From NCBI RefSeq assembly GCF_030323145.1, contig NZ_CP100470.1, forward strand, positions 4,443,001 through 4,507,000: DNA of 64,000 nucleotides, written 5' to 3'. The notes under the pieces were generated by a model. That model saw nothing but the letters and a program-made list of their open reading frames with translations. It was not told the origin of the DNA and searched no databases. A program made the translations under genes and the position numbers. The stretch is from Mesorhizobium sp. C432A. Its GTDB lineage: Bacteria; Pseudomonadota; Alphaproteobacteria; Rhizobiales; Rhizobiaceae. How positions within the stretch are numbered: position 1 is the first letter of the stretch; the number at the start of each line of letters is the position of its first letter. Positions 18,669 to 27,057 of the stretch are shown one piece after another.

Positions 18669-19319
18669 TCAGGTCAGCGGCGAAAGCTGGATCTCGACGC
18701 GCCGGTTCTGCGCACGGCCGGCCGCCGTTCCGTTGGACGCGATCGGACGGGTCTTGCCGAATCCGGTGACGGCGAAGCGGCGCGAATCGACACCTTGGCC
18801 TGAGAGATAGTTGGCGACCGCCAATGCGCGGCGCTGCGACAGATCGAAATTGTGTTCGTCGCCGCCGGTCGAATCGGTATGGCCGAACACGTCGACCGTG
18901 GTCTGCTTGAACTTCTTCAGCACCAGCGCAACCGAGTTCAGCACCTGGTAGAAGCCGGGCTTCACCGCATCCTGGTCGACGTTGAAAGTAATGTCGGACG
19001 GCATGTTGAGGATGATCTGGTCGCCGGTGCGGGTGACGCTGACGCCGGTGCCTTCGAGCTGGCGGCGCAGTTCAGCCTCGTTCTGGTCCATGGTCGCGCC
19101 GATGGCGCCGCCGGCCAGCGCGCCGATACCGGCACCGATCAGCGCGTTCCGGCGGTCATTGCCGCCGGCAAGCAGGCCGAGGCCCGCGCCCGCCAGGGCG
19201 CCAAGGCCGGCGCCGGCTGCGGTGTTCGAAACCTTCTGCTCCCCGGTGTACGGATCGGTCGTGGTGCAGGCACTCACCAGCACAGCCGTCGCAACGGCGA
19301 CGAGCACAGTCTTTTTCAT
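18669..19319 (-). CDS. OmpA-family outer membrane lipoprotein with glycine-zipper segment
   Basis: A 216-residue lipoprotein: signal with lipobox (MKKTVLVAVATAVLVSACTTT), a Gly/Ala-rich glycine-zipper region (AAGAGLGALAGAGLGLLAGG, then GAGIGALAGGAIGATM), and a C-terminal OmpA peptidoglycan-binding domain (DITFNVDQDAVKPGFY, VDVFGHTDSTGGDEHNFDLSQRRA, GFGKTRPIASN, NRRVEIQL). It anchors the outer membrane to peptidoglycan. The ATG at 19319 follows GAGAGGGACG. It has its own promoter-like sequence and terminator, so it is likely monocistronic. Confidence 0.9.
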   Translation of the reverse strand: MKKTVLVAVATAVLVSACTTTDPYTGEQKVSNTAAGAGLGALAGAGLGLLAGGNDRRNALIGAGIGALAGGAIGATMDQNEAELRRQLEGTGVSVTRTGDQIILNMPSDITFNVDQDAVKPGFYQVLNSVALVLKKFKQTTVDVFGHTDSTGGDEHNFDLSQRRALAVANYLSGQGVDSRRFAVTGFGKTRPIASNGTAAGRAQNRRVEIQLSPLT

Positions 19320-19358
19320 AAGGATCGTCCCTCTCCAAAGCGCGGCCTTTGCGGCTCG

Positions 19359-19387
19359 CGCATATAAGCCCTTCTCCGGTCTTGTAA
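19359..19387 (-). promoter_or_regulatory. candidate promoter of the OmpA-like gene
   Basis: On the minus strand TTACAA, 17 bp, TATGCG end 40 bp before the start codon. The match to the consensus is partial. Confidence 0.4.
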
Positions 19388-19470
19388 CATGAAATGCGGC
19401 GAAAAACCGAGCGGCGAAAGCGGCTTTTCCCCGCTCGCGCCACTCTTCCGCTTCGGTGGCTGGTGCTGGC

Positions 19471-19839
19471 CTACCAGAGGTTCTTGCCGTCAATGACGAC
19501 CACCTCGACCTTATCGAGGTCGAAATCGTCGAACAGCCGCGAATTGACTGATATCTTGGGATTGTCGAAGTCCGGTTTGCCGGTTGACCAGTCCGGCGTT
19601 TCGGTGAAGGTGCCGCAGCCACAAATGGCGCAAAACCCGTGTTTGACGGTCTTCGATCCCCATTGATAGAAGGAAACGTTTTCCGGCGAGCTGGTGAGCT
19701 TGAATTGCGACGGAACGTAGTAAGCCCACAGCGAACCGCGCTTGGAGCAGAACGAGCAGGTGCATTGTGTTACCGTCTCGGGCGCCTGCGAAACCTCGAA
19801 CGTCGTCGCCTTGCAATGACAGCTGGCCTTGATGGTCAT
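19471..19839 (-). CDS. GFA-family (glutathione-dependent formaldehyde-activating enzyme-like) protein
   Basis: A 122-residue zinc protein with the GFA pattern: CHC near the N-terminus (ASCHCKATTFEV), CTCSFC with a downstream KRG, and CAICGCG later, giving the usual Zn-binding Cys sets. GFA proteins are related to S-hydroxymethyl-glutathione synthase, but most members have no proven reaction. The ATG at 19839 follows GGAAGG. A second GFA gene lies at 22590. Confidence 0.85.
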   Translation of the reverse strand: MTIKASCHCKATTFEVSQAPETVTQCTCSFCSKRGSLWAYYVPSQFKLTSSPENVSFYQWGSKTVKHGFCAICGCGTFTETPDWSTGKPDFDNPKISVNSRLFDDFDLDKVEVVVIDGKNLW

Positions 19840-19986
19840 GAAAAGCCTTCCTCTCCGTTGCCCGCCACCCATGCGGCAAGGCACCATAAAGGAAGGCTCC
19901 TGACAACTGTCTGTCAGCAGGCTCCGGTCGACCGAGCCGACCGGCGCTCTGGCTAAAGCGGGCCCGTCGTCACCTCCCAATCGTCG

Positions 19987-20877
19987 TCACCTGCCGATAT
20001 AGGCGGCCAGTTCGTCCGGCGTCCCGTTTGGGAAAGCCTGTTTCAGAAAATCCAGGAATGCCGACACGCGCGCGCTGAGCAGCCGCCGCGACGGGTACAG
20101 CGTCCATAGAGAAATTTCGGGGCCGTCAATATCCCCCCAATTCACCAGTGTGCCGTCAGCCAGGTCGTGGGCCACCAACGAAATGGGAAGCCGTCCTGCG
20201 CCGATTCCGGCTCGCACCGCATCGCGGACCATGATGAGTGTCGACAAGGCGAGGATCGGCTCGATTCTAAGTGTTGCCCAGCCACCTGGTGTCTTCACCT
20301 GCCATGTTTGCCGCTCGCCTGTCCCGCGCGCAACGCCAGGAGCGGCGAGCCCATCGGTCGGGCGAGGAAGGTCCGGGCTCGCCACAACGACCAGGCGGTC
20401 GCGGAGAAACGCCCGTCCGACCAGGCTTTCATCGGGATCCGGATTGACCCGGATTACCAGATCGTAGCCTTCCTCGATCATGTCGACATGCCGGTCTTCG
20501 GTGGTCACTTCAAGCCTCACCTCAGGATACCTCAGGGCAAATCCCGCAGCGATCCTCCCCATTGCAGTCTGCGAAAAATGCAAAGGCGCGCTGATCCGCA
20601 ATCTGCCCTTGGGTCTCTGACCGCCCGAGGCAATCGCCGATGCCGTCTCGTCCAGTTCGGCAAGCAACGCCCCCGTCCGCTCGAAGAGCGCCCGTCCTTC
20701 TTCGGTCAGCTTCAGGTTACGCGCACCCCGTTCGAACAGACGCAGATCGAGACTGCTTTCCAATTCGCCAACGCGCCGGGACAATGTTGCTTTGGGCCGG
20801 CCGGTGGACCTTGCCGCTTTGCCGAAGCCGCCATGGCGAGCCACGAGGTTAAAATCGGCAAGGGCTAAAAGATCCAT
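19987..20877 (-). CDS. LysR-family regulator, divergent from a second NmrA-like gene
   Basis: A 296-residue LysR protein: helix-turn-helix DFNLVARHGGFGKAARSTGRPKATLSRRVGELESSLDLRLFERGARN, effector domain with KGRLRISAPLHFSQTAMGRIAAGF and YDLVIRVNPDPDESLVGRAF. It is divergent from the NmrA-like gene at 20980, with a 102-bp gap. The arrangement repeats the pair at 15.4-17.3 kb, though the two regulators are not close in sequence. Confidence 0.9.
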   Translation of the reverse strand: MDLLALADFNLVARHGGFGKAARSTGRPKATLSRRVGELESSLDLRLFERGARNLKLTEEGRALFERTGALLAELDETASAIASGGQRPKGRLRISAPLHFSQTAMGRIAAGFALRYPEVRLEVTTEDRHVDMIEEGYDLVIRVNPDPDESLVGRAFLRDRLVVVASPDLPRPTDGLAAPGVARGTGERQTWQVKTPGGWATLRIEPILALSTLIMVRDAVRAGIGAGRLPISLVAHDLADGTLVNWGDIDGPEISLWTLYPSRRLLSARVSAFLDFLKQAFPNGTPDELAAYIGR

Positions 20878-20979
20878 GACTGTCCCAGCAGCGAGACGAC
20901 GTGTCTAAAAATGCCGTCTACTGGGGTCTTTGTGAGCCACACATATTGGGGCTGTAAGCAACCCAACAGGAGAAATTCC

Positions 20980-21849
20980 ATGACCATTCTCGTTACCGGC
21001 GCCACCGGCAATATCGGCCGCCAAGTCGTCGAACAGCTCGCCAAGCGCGGCGCCGATGTGCGTGCTCTCGTGCGCGATCCGTCGAAAGCCAGTTTTCCGG
21101 CAGGCGTATCCGTCGCGCAAGGCGACTTTCTCGATGTCGATTCGCTGCGCAAAGCCATGTCTGGCGTTTCCACGCTGTTTCTCTTGAACGCCGTGGTGCC
21201 GGACGAATTCACCCAGGCTTTGATCGCCTTGAACGTCGCCCGATCGGCCGGCATCGAGCGGATCGTCTATCTCTCGGTGATCCACGCTGACGTCTATGTG
21301 AACGTGCCGCATTTCGCGGGCAAGTTCGGCGTCGAGCGAATGATCGAACACATGGACTTCAAAGCTACGATCTTGCGCCCGGCCTACTTCATCCAGAACG
21401 ATCTGACGGTCGAAGACGTCATCACCGGCTACGGCACCTACCCAATGCCGATCGGACCCAAGGGTCTCGCCATGATCGACGCCCGCGATATCGCCGAGAT
21501 CGCCGCCCTTGAGCTGCTGCGTCGCGAACAGTCCAAGGAGCCGCTTGCGTTCGAGCGGATCAACCTCGTCGGTCCGCAGACACTGACCGGGACGGATATT
21601 GCCGCAATCTGGTCAGACGTACTCGCCCGCCCGATCAGCTACAGCGGCGACAATACGGAGGGTTTTGAGCAAAATCTCAAGCAGTTCCTGCCCGCCTGGA
21701 TGGCCTACGACATGCGCCTGATGGGCGAGCGTTTCTTCACCGACGGGATGCTGCCCGAGGCCGGCGACGTCGAGCGCCTGACGGCACTTCTGGGTCGCCC
21801 ACTGCGCCCGTATCGCGACTTCGCCTCAGCACTCGCTGCTTCCGTCTGA
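20980..21849 (+). CDS. NmrA-like NAD(P)-binding protein (second copy)
   Basis: A 289-residue protein with Rossmann motif MTILVTGATGNIGRQVVEQL, VRALVRDPSKA, GDFLDVDSLRKAMSGV, IVYLSVIHAD and ILRPAYFIQND. It is like the NmrA/azoreductase-type SDRs that use NAD(P)H to reduce or sense quinones and electrophiles. The ATG at 20980 follows CAGGAGAAATTCC; the longer open frame from 20911 lacks a ribosome site. It is divergent from LysR and presumably its target. Confidence 0.88.
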   Translation: MTILVTGATGNIGRQVVEQLAKRGADVRALVRDPSKASFPAGVSVAQGDFLDVDSLRKAMSGVSTLFLLNAVVPDEFTQALIALNVARSAGIERIVYLSVIHADVYVNVPHFAGKFGVERMIEHMDFKATILRPAYFIQNDLTVEDVITGYGTYPMPIGPKGLAMIDARDIAEIAALELLRREQSKEPLAFERINLVGPQTLTGTDIAAIWSDVLARPISYSGDNTEGFEQNLKQFLPAWMAYDMRLMGERFFTDGMLPEAGDVERLTALLGRPLRPYRDFASALAASV

Positions 21850-21903
21850 CGCAAGCGCCTTCAGCACCAAGGCCGGCCTTCCGATGAGAACTGCCAACAG
21901 AAC

Positions 21904-22302
21904 TCAGTAGGAACGCGGTGGCACGAACAGGCAGATCGTCTTGCCTGCGTCGAGGCCGGCCTGGTGCGCGCACCAGTGGAAATCGCCGTCGGGTGAATCC
22001 TTGACCCGCTTGTCGCTCATCGGAACGACCTCCCCCGTTCCGGCGATGACATAGCCCTCCGGCTTTTCCAGCACCTCGCCGGTATGGGTGGTGCGGCAGT
22101 CGTAGTTTGCGCAGCAGGCGAAGGGATAACTCCAGCCTTGCGGCTTCGCCGCCGTAGGCTTGGCGTCATGGGCGAAGGCGGGTGCGGTCAGCACCGCCAT
22201 CGCAAGCATCGCGATGGCAAAGATCGGGGTCACGAACAAGGAAAACAGGAGTCGGCCAGCCGGTTGAACGGCTCTAGCCGATCGGAGAGTGGCAGCAGAC
22301 AT
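21904..22302 (-). CDS. exported Cys-containing protein, unknown
   Basis: A 132-residue protein with a long N-terminal signal (core LFVTPIFAIAMLAMAVLTAPAF, cleavage near AFAHD). The mature chain has QGWSYPFACCANYDCRTT, EKPEGYVIAGTGEVVPMSD and HWCAHQAGLDAGKTICLFVPP, with five Cys likely oxidised in the periplasm. This is a known type of rhizobial hypothetical protein. The ATG at 22302 follows GAAAGGAACG. No functional motif is recognisable. Confidence 0.75.
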   Translation of the reverse strand: MSAATLRSARAVQPAGRLLFSLFVTPIFAIAMLAMAVLTAPAFAHDAKPTAAKPQGWSYPFACCANYDCRTTHTGEVLEKPEGYVIAGTGEVVPMSDKRVKDSPDGDFHWCAHQAGLDAGKTICLFVPPRSY

Positions 22303-22589
22303 GGAAGCGTTCCTTTCAAACGAGCATCAAGCGTTTCGCTTGCCCGTTCCCGGAACGTGTCTTCCCAGTGGCCGGATCGTCAGGTCGCAGATATGCCGCG
22401 TCCGGCCATAAATGCTTTTTCTCTTCCAGCCCTCGGATGCTGGGCTGATTCCTAGGCCGGCGCAAGAAGTTGCTGCGCGAGGCCGCACAACTACGCCGCT
22501 ATCTGCAACCGCTGACGAGATCCAAGGCCAGGCTCAACTCCCGGCAGACGGGCAACGAAACAACGGGATTGGCCGTATGTGGTTCCAGC

Positions 22590-23006
22590 CTATGCGTCGC
22601 CTGGACCGGCGATCACATGCCCTTCATATTGCGGCAAGTCGTCGGCGATGGTGAACCATGGCGCCTTGGAGCCGACGAAGATGTGCGCGGTCGGCCGGAT
22701 CGTCGGATCGTCAACCAGCGTGCCCATGGCGACATGGACATAGGCGCCGTCGCGGACCAGCGAATACAGCAACGAGCCGCAGCGGCTGCAATGCGCATCG
22801 TGGCCGCTGTCGCCGAAATGGATGAGTCCGTGATGCCCTTCGGCAAGGGCAAGTTTCTCGCGCTCGATGCCGGCGAAAGGCTTGAAGGCGGAACCTGTGG
22901 TGCGCCGGCAGTTTGAACAATGGCAGTTGGCGGCATAGACGAACTCGTCCGCCACTTCATACTGGACCGCGCCGCAAAAACATTTGCCGGTGAGCCTGCG
23001 ACTCAT
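22590..23006 (-). CDS. GFA-family protein (second copy)
   Basis: A 138-residue protein with the full GFA Zn pattern: GKCFCGAVQYEV, CHCSNCRRTTGSAF, HCSRCGSLLYSL. This copy is closer to the family consensus than the one at 19471 (the CSNCRR...G box is intact). The ATG at 23006 follows AAGGAGGAACC. It stands alone downstream of prfB on the same strand. The reaction is unproven for most members. Confidence 0.88.
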   Translation of the reverse strand: MSRRLTGKCFCGAVQYEVADEFVYAANCHCSNCRRTTGSAFKPFAGIEREKLALAEGHHGLIHFGDSGHDAHCSRCGSLLYSLVRDGAYVHVAMGTLVDDPTIRPTAHIFVGSKAPWFTIADDLPQYEGHVIAGPGDA

Positions 23007-23048
23007 GGTTCCTCCTTCGCTCCCCGCCCAGGGATATGTCAGAACAAA

Positions 23049-23115
23049 GTCAGGCCGAGTCGAAAGTGGCGAAAGCGCAGGAATCAGCCATTCGCAGCCC
23101 GGCCTCAGCTGGATA
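23049..23115. repeat. shortened copy of the 97-214 repeat
   Basis: Three blocks shared in order with 97-214: GTCAGGCCGAGTCGAAA, GAAAGCGCAGGAA, and GGCCTCAGCTGGATAT. The central palindromic part is missing. Confidence 0.45.
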
Positions 23116-23125
23116 TGGACATATC

Positions 23126-24257
23126 CTAGTCGAGGTCGGCCACGGCTTCACCGGCACCGCCCTCGATGCGCTGCGACAACGAGGCTTCCATGAAGTCGTC
23201 GAGGTCGCCATCGAGCACGCTCGACGGGCTGGTGCTCTCGACGCCGGTGCGCAGGTCCTTCACCAACTGGTAGGGCTGCAGCACATAGGAACGAATCTGG
23301 TGACCCCAGCCGATGTCGCTCTTCGACGCTTCTGTGGCATTGGCCACCGCTTCGCGCTTCTTCAGCTCTTCCTCGTAAAGGCGCGAGCGCAGCATTTCCC
23401 AGGCCTTCGCCTTGTTCTTGTGCTGCGAGCGTTCGGCCTGGCAGGCAACCGCGATGCCGGTGGCGATATGGGTGATGCGAACCGCCGAGTCCGTGGTGTT
23501 GACGTGCTGGCCGCCCGAACCGGATGAGCGGTAGGTGTCGATGCGTACATCGGATTCCGAGACGTCGATCTCGATCCTGTCATCGACGACCGGGTAGACC
23601 CAGACGCTGGAGAAGGACGTGTGGCGGCGCGCATTGCTGTCATAGGGTGAAATGCGGACCAGGCGATGAACGCCCGACTCGGTCTTCAGCCAGCCATAGG
23701 CATTGTGGCCCTTGATCAGGAGCGTGGCGGACTTGATGCCGGCTTCTTCGCCGTCATGGACTTCCAGCACCTCGACCTTGAAACGGCGCCGCTCGGCCCA
23801 GCGCGTATACATGCGCAAAAGCATCGAGGCCCAGTCCTGGCTCTCGGTGCCACCGGCGCCGGCATGGACTTCGAGATAGGTGTCGTTGGCGTCGGCCTCG
23901 CCCGACAGCAGCGTCTCTACCTGGCGGGCCTTGGCCTCGCCCTGCATCGAGCGGAGGGCGGCTTCCGCCTCGGCGATCACGTTCTGGTCGCCCTCTTCCT
24001 CACCCAGTTCGATCAGGCCGATATTGTCCTCCAGCGCCTGGGTCAGGCTTTTGACGCCGGCGATCCCGTCTTCGAGGCCCTGGCGCTCGCGCATCAGCTT
24101 CTGCGCTTCCAGCGGTTCGTTCCAGAGGCTGGAATCCTCGGCCCGCACGTTCAGGTATTCAAGCCGCTTTATGGCCTGATCCCAGTCAAAGATGCCTCCT
24201 CAGCAGGGTGATCGCCTGCCTGATCTCGTCGACAATGTTCTGCGTTTCCGCGCGCAT
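23126..24257 (-). CDS. prfB: peptide chain release factor 2, with programmed +1 frameshift
   Basis: Terminates translation at UGA and UAA. The first frame starts at ATG 24257 ([23 protein letters not shown]) and meets TGA at 24188-24186 (codon 24); slipping +1 at CTT-TGA-C continues as [18 protein letters not shown] to 23126, giving 376 residues. The slippery site is preceded by an internal AGGAGG, as in the classical autoregulated prfB. Further motifs: [13 protein letters not shown] (the RF2 tripeptide SPF is SPY here) and [16 protein letters not shown] with the catalytic GGQ. It follows mrcA, an arrangement common in Rhizobiales. Confidence 0.96.
24185..24200 (-). promoter_or_regulatory. 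prfB programmed frameshift signal
   Basis: AGGAGG (24200-24195), 3 nt, CTT (24191-24189), then TGA followed by C (24188-24185). This is the internal Shine-Dalgarno plus slippery codon plus poor-context UGA that lets low RF2 levels trigger a +1 shift. Confidence 0.93.
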
Positions 24258-24387
24258 GGCTGGTTGTTCTGTCCTGTTTTTGAAGTGGCGCTTGGGTCGG
24301 CGCGATACATAGGCACGGCATTGCTGCCTGTAAAGCGAAATGGGCCGGCTCAACAAGCCAGCCCATTCGACGTAAAAAATCAGGTCG

Positions 24388-26844
24388 TCAGTAGAGTCCG
24401 CCGCCGGGTGCCTGGATAGCTTCCGTAGCCTGCGGCGATAGCGGTCCGCCGGCGCCGTTGGACCCGTCGGCGCCCATGCCGATCACCCAATAGCTGTCGG
24501 CGGGGCCGGTGCCGGGCTTGAAGGCTTCGATGATGGTGCCGGGATCGCCCGACGCGGCACGCATGCCGGTCTTGCGGTTGATGGCGACCAGGTTCATGCC
24601 TTCCGGCACCTTGAAGTCGACATTGGGCGTGCCGTCCAGCGCAACGCGCATGAAGTCCTTGAAGATAGGCGCCGCCAGACCACCGCCGGTGGCGCCATGG
24701 CCGAGACCGCGCGGCGTGTCGTAACCCATGTAGAGGCCGACGACGAGGTTCGGCGTATAGCCGATGAACCAGGCGTCCTTCTCGTCATTGGTCGTTCCGG
24801 TCTTGCCGGCGATGTGGCGGCCAAGCTCGGCGATGGTGGCGCCGGTGCCGCGCTGGACCACGCCTTCCATCATCGAGGTGATCTGGTAGGCCGTCATCGG
24901 ATCGAGCACCTGCTCGGAATTGTCGACCAGTTCCGGTTCGGGCTGGTTGTTCCATTCGGGCGCGTTGCAGCCTTCGCAGCCGCGCTCGTCCTGCTTGAAC
25001 ACGGTCTTGCCGTAGCGGTCCTGGATGCGGTCGATGAGCGAGGGTTTGATCGACTTGCCGCCATTGGCCATGATCGAATAGGCCGACACCATGCGCATCA
25101 CCGTCGTCTCGCCGGAGCCCAGCGCCATCGGCAGATACGGCGCCAGATGGTCGTAGACGCCGAACCTCTCGGCATATTCCACCACCAGCTTCATGCCCAT
25201 GTCGTTGGCGAGCCGCACCGTCATCAAATTGCGCGACTTTTCGATGCCGGAACGCAAGGTAGCGGGGCCTGCCACCGTGCCGTCATAGTTCTTCGGCGTC
25301 CAGGTCGTAGTGCCGCTCTGGATGGTGATCGGTCCGTCCATGATCACCGAGGCCGGCGTATAGCCATTGTCGAGCGCGGCCGAATAGACGATCGGCTTGA
25401 AGGACGATCCCGGCTGGCGCATCGCCTGCGTGGCACGGTTGAACTCCGACTGCGCATAGGAGAAGCCGCCGACCATGGCCAGCACGCGGCCGGTATGTGG
25501 ATCCATGGCGATCAGGCCGCCCTCCACTTCCGGCACCTGGCGCAGCGTGTAGGCGCCTTCCGACCCTTCGTTCTTCTGCACGAAGATGACGTCGCCGGGC
25601 TGCAGTACATCGGCCGGAGACTTGGCCTTGACCGTCTTGCCATCGACCACATGGCGCATGGCAAAGCTCATGTCTTCCTTGCTGACGGCGCCTTCGATGC
25701 GTTCCTTGACGATATCGCCCGAAATCTGCCGCGTCGGCTGCAGGCCGATGGAAAGGCCGGTCGCCGAGCTGTCGAGCACGACGGCAAGCGACCATTCCGG
25801 CACGTCTTCCAGCCCCTTGACGTTGCCCAGCGCCACGCCCCAGTCGCCGGAGGCATCGATATGCGTCACCGGTCCGCGATAGCCGCGCAGCGTGTCGTAT
25901 TTGAGCAAGCCGTTCTGCATCGACTTGCGGGCGATGAGCTGGATCTTCGGATCGAGCGTCGTGCGCACCGAAAGGCCGCCCTCATAGAGCGCGTTCTCGC
26001 CATAGCGCGAGATGATCTGGCGGCGCACTTCCTCGGTGAAATATTCACCCGCAAACAGATAGGAGCCGTTACGACGCGGCGTCACGCCGAGCGGCTCGGC
26101 CTTGGCCTTGTCGCCTTCCTCGCGCGTCACGTAGCCGTTCTCGACCATCTGGTCGATGACCCAGTTGCGGCGCTCGATGGCGCGGTCGGCATGCTTGAAG
26201 GGATGGTAGTTGTTGGGCCCCTTCGGCAGCGACGCCAGATAGGCGGCTTCCGCGACCGTGAGTTCGTTGACCGACTTGTCGAAATAGGTCAGTGCCGCGC
26301 CCGCAACGCCATAGGCGCCGAAGCCGAAGAAGATTTCGTTGAGATAGAGCTCAAGGATGCGGTCCTTCGAATAAGCCTGCTCGATGCGGAATGCCAGGAT
26401 CATCTCCTTGATCTTGCGCTCGTAGGTCTGGTCCGAGGACAAGAGGAAGTTCTTCGCCACCTGCTGGGTGATGGTCGAGGCGCCGACCTGGCGCCTGCCC
26501 GAACCCAGATTCTGCAGGTTGACGTAGATGGCGCGGCCAAGCCCGGTGATGTCGATGCCGGGATGGTTGTAGAAATTCTTGTCCTCGGCCGACAGGAACG
26601 CCGCCTTGACCCGGTCCGGAACCGCCTGGATCGGCAGATAGAGCCGCCGTTCGCGCGCATATTCGGCCATCAGCGAGCCGTCGGAAGCATGGATGCGGGT
26701 CGTCACTGGCGGCTCGTACTTGGCCAGGACCTCATAGTCGGGCAGGTCTTTCGACAGATGGCTGATGTATATCGCCACGCCCGCGGCGACCATAAGCGCC
26801 AGCGTCGTGCCGATACCAAAGAAATAGCCGATAAGACGAATCAT
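24388..26844 (-). CDS. mrcA: penicillin-binding protein 1A (bifunctional peptidoglycan synthase)
   Basis: An 818-residue class A PBP. An N-terminal membrane anchor (LIGYFFGIGTTLALMVAAGVAIYI) precedes the GT51 transglycosylase (FLSAEDKNFYNHPGID, STITQQVAKNF, LELYLNEIFFG), an OB-like linker, and the transpeptidase with S480xxK (GSSFKP), SRN and KTGTT. It polymerises and cross-links peptidoglycan on the periplasmic face. The ATG at 26844 follows GGAGCGGGC. It lies between amiC and prfB, as in other Rhizobiales. Confidence 0.95.
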   Translation of the reverse strand: MIRLIGYFFGIGTTLALMVAAGVAIYISHLSKDLPDYEVLAKYEPPVTTRIHASDGSLMAEYARERRLYLPIQAVPDRVKAAFLSAEDKNFYNHPGIDITGLGRAIYVNLQNLGSGRRQVGASTITQQVAKNFLLSSDQTYERKIKEMILAFRIEQAYSKDRILELYLNEIFFGFGAYGVAGAALTYFDKSVNELTVAEAAYLASLPKGPNNYHPFKHADRAIERRNWVIDQMVENGYVTREEGDKAKAEPLGVTPRRNGSYLFAGEYFTEEVRRQIISRYGENALYEGGLSVRTTLDPKIQLIARKSMQNGLLKYDTLRGYRGPVTHIDASGDWGVALGNVKGLEDVPEWSLAVVLDSSATGLSIGLQPTRQISGDIVKERIEGAVSKEDMSFAMRHVVDGKTVKAKSPADVLQPGDVIFVQKNEGSEGAYTLRQVPEVEGGLIAMDPHTGRVLAMVGGFSYAQSEFNRATQAMRQPGSSFKPIVYSAALDNGYTPASVIMDGPITIQSGTTTWTPKNYDGTVAGPATLRSGIEKSRNLMTVRLANDMGMKLVVEYAERFGVYDHLAPYLPMALGSGETTVMRMVSAYSIMANGGKSIKPSLIDRIQDRYGKTVFKQDERGCEGCNAPEWNNQPEPELVDNSEQVLDPMTAYQITSMMEGVVQRGTGATIAELGRHIAGKTGTTNDEKDAWFIGYTPNLVVGLYMGYDTPRGLGHGATGGGLAAPIFKDFMRVALDGTPNVDFKVPEGMNLVAINRKTGMRAASGDPGTIIEAFKPGTGPADSYWVIGMGADGSNGAGGPLSPQATEAIQAPGGGLY

Positions 26845-27057
26845 GCCCGCTCCAGTCCGAGGTCCGGGAATTTCCTAGACGAAGCCGCCTTTCGCGCAAG
26901 CCTTCGCAACTGTCCCGATCCGTGATGGAAAACCCATGTCGCCACCATGTGGGCAAAATACGGCAGTGCCCGGTTTCGGCATCCCCCACCTGAAATAAAA
27001 GCGCCTGGTGTTGTCGTCGTGCAACGCTGCCTCCGGTCGTGGGCGGCGGCGACCATC

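Noticed and set aside
24697..26925. 742-codon open frame opposite mrcA
   Set aside because: Antisense shadow in GC-rich DNA; no family motifs, whereas mrcA has all PBP1A motifs.
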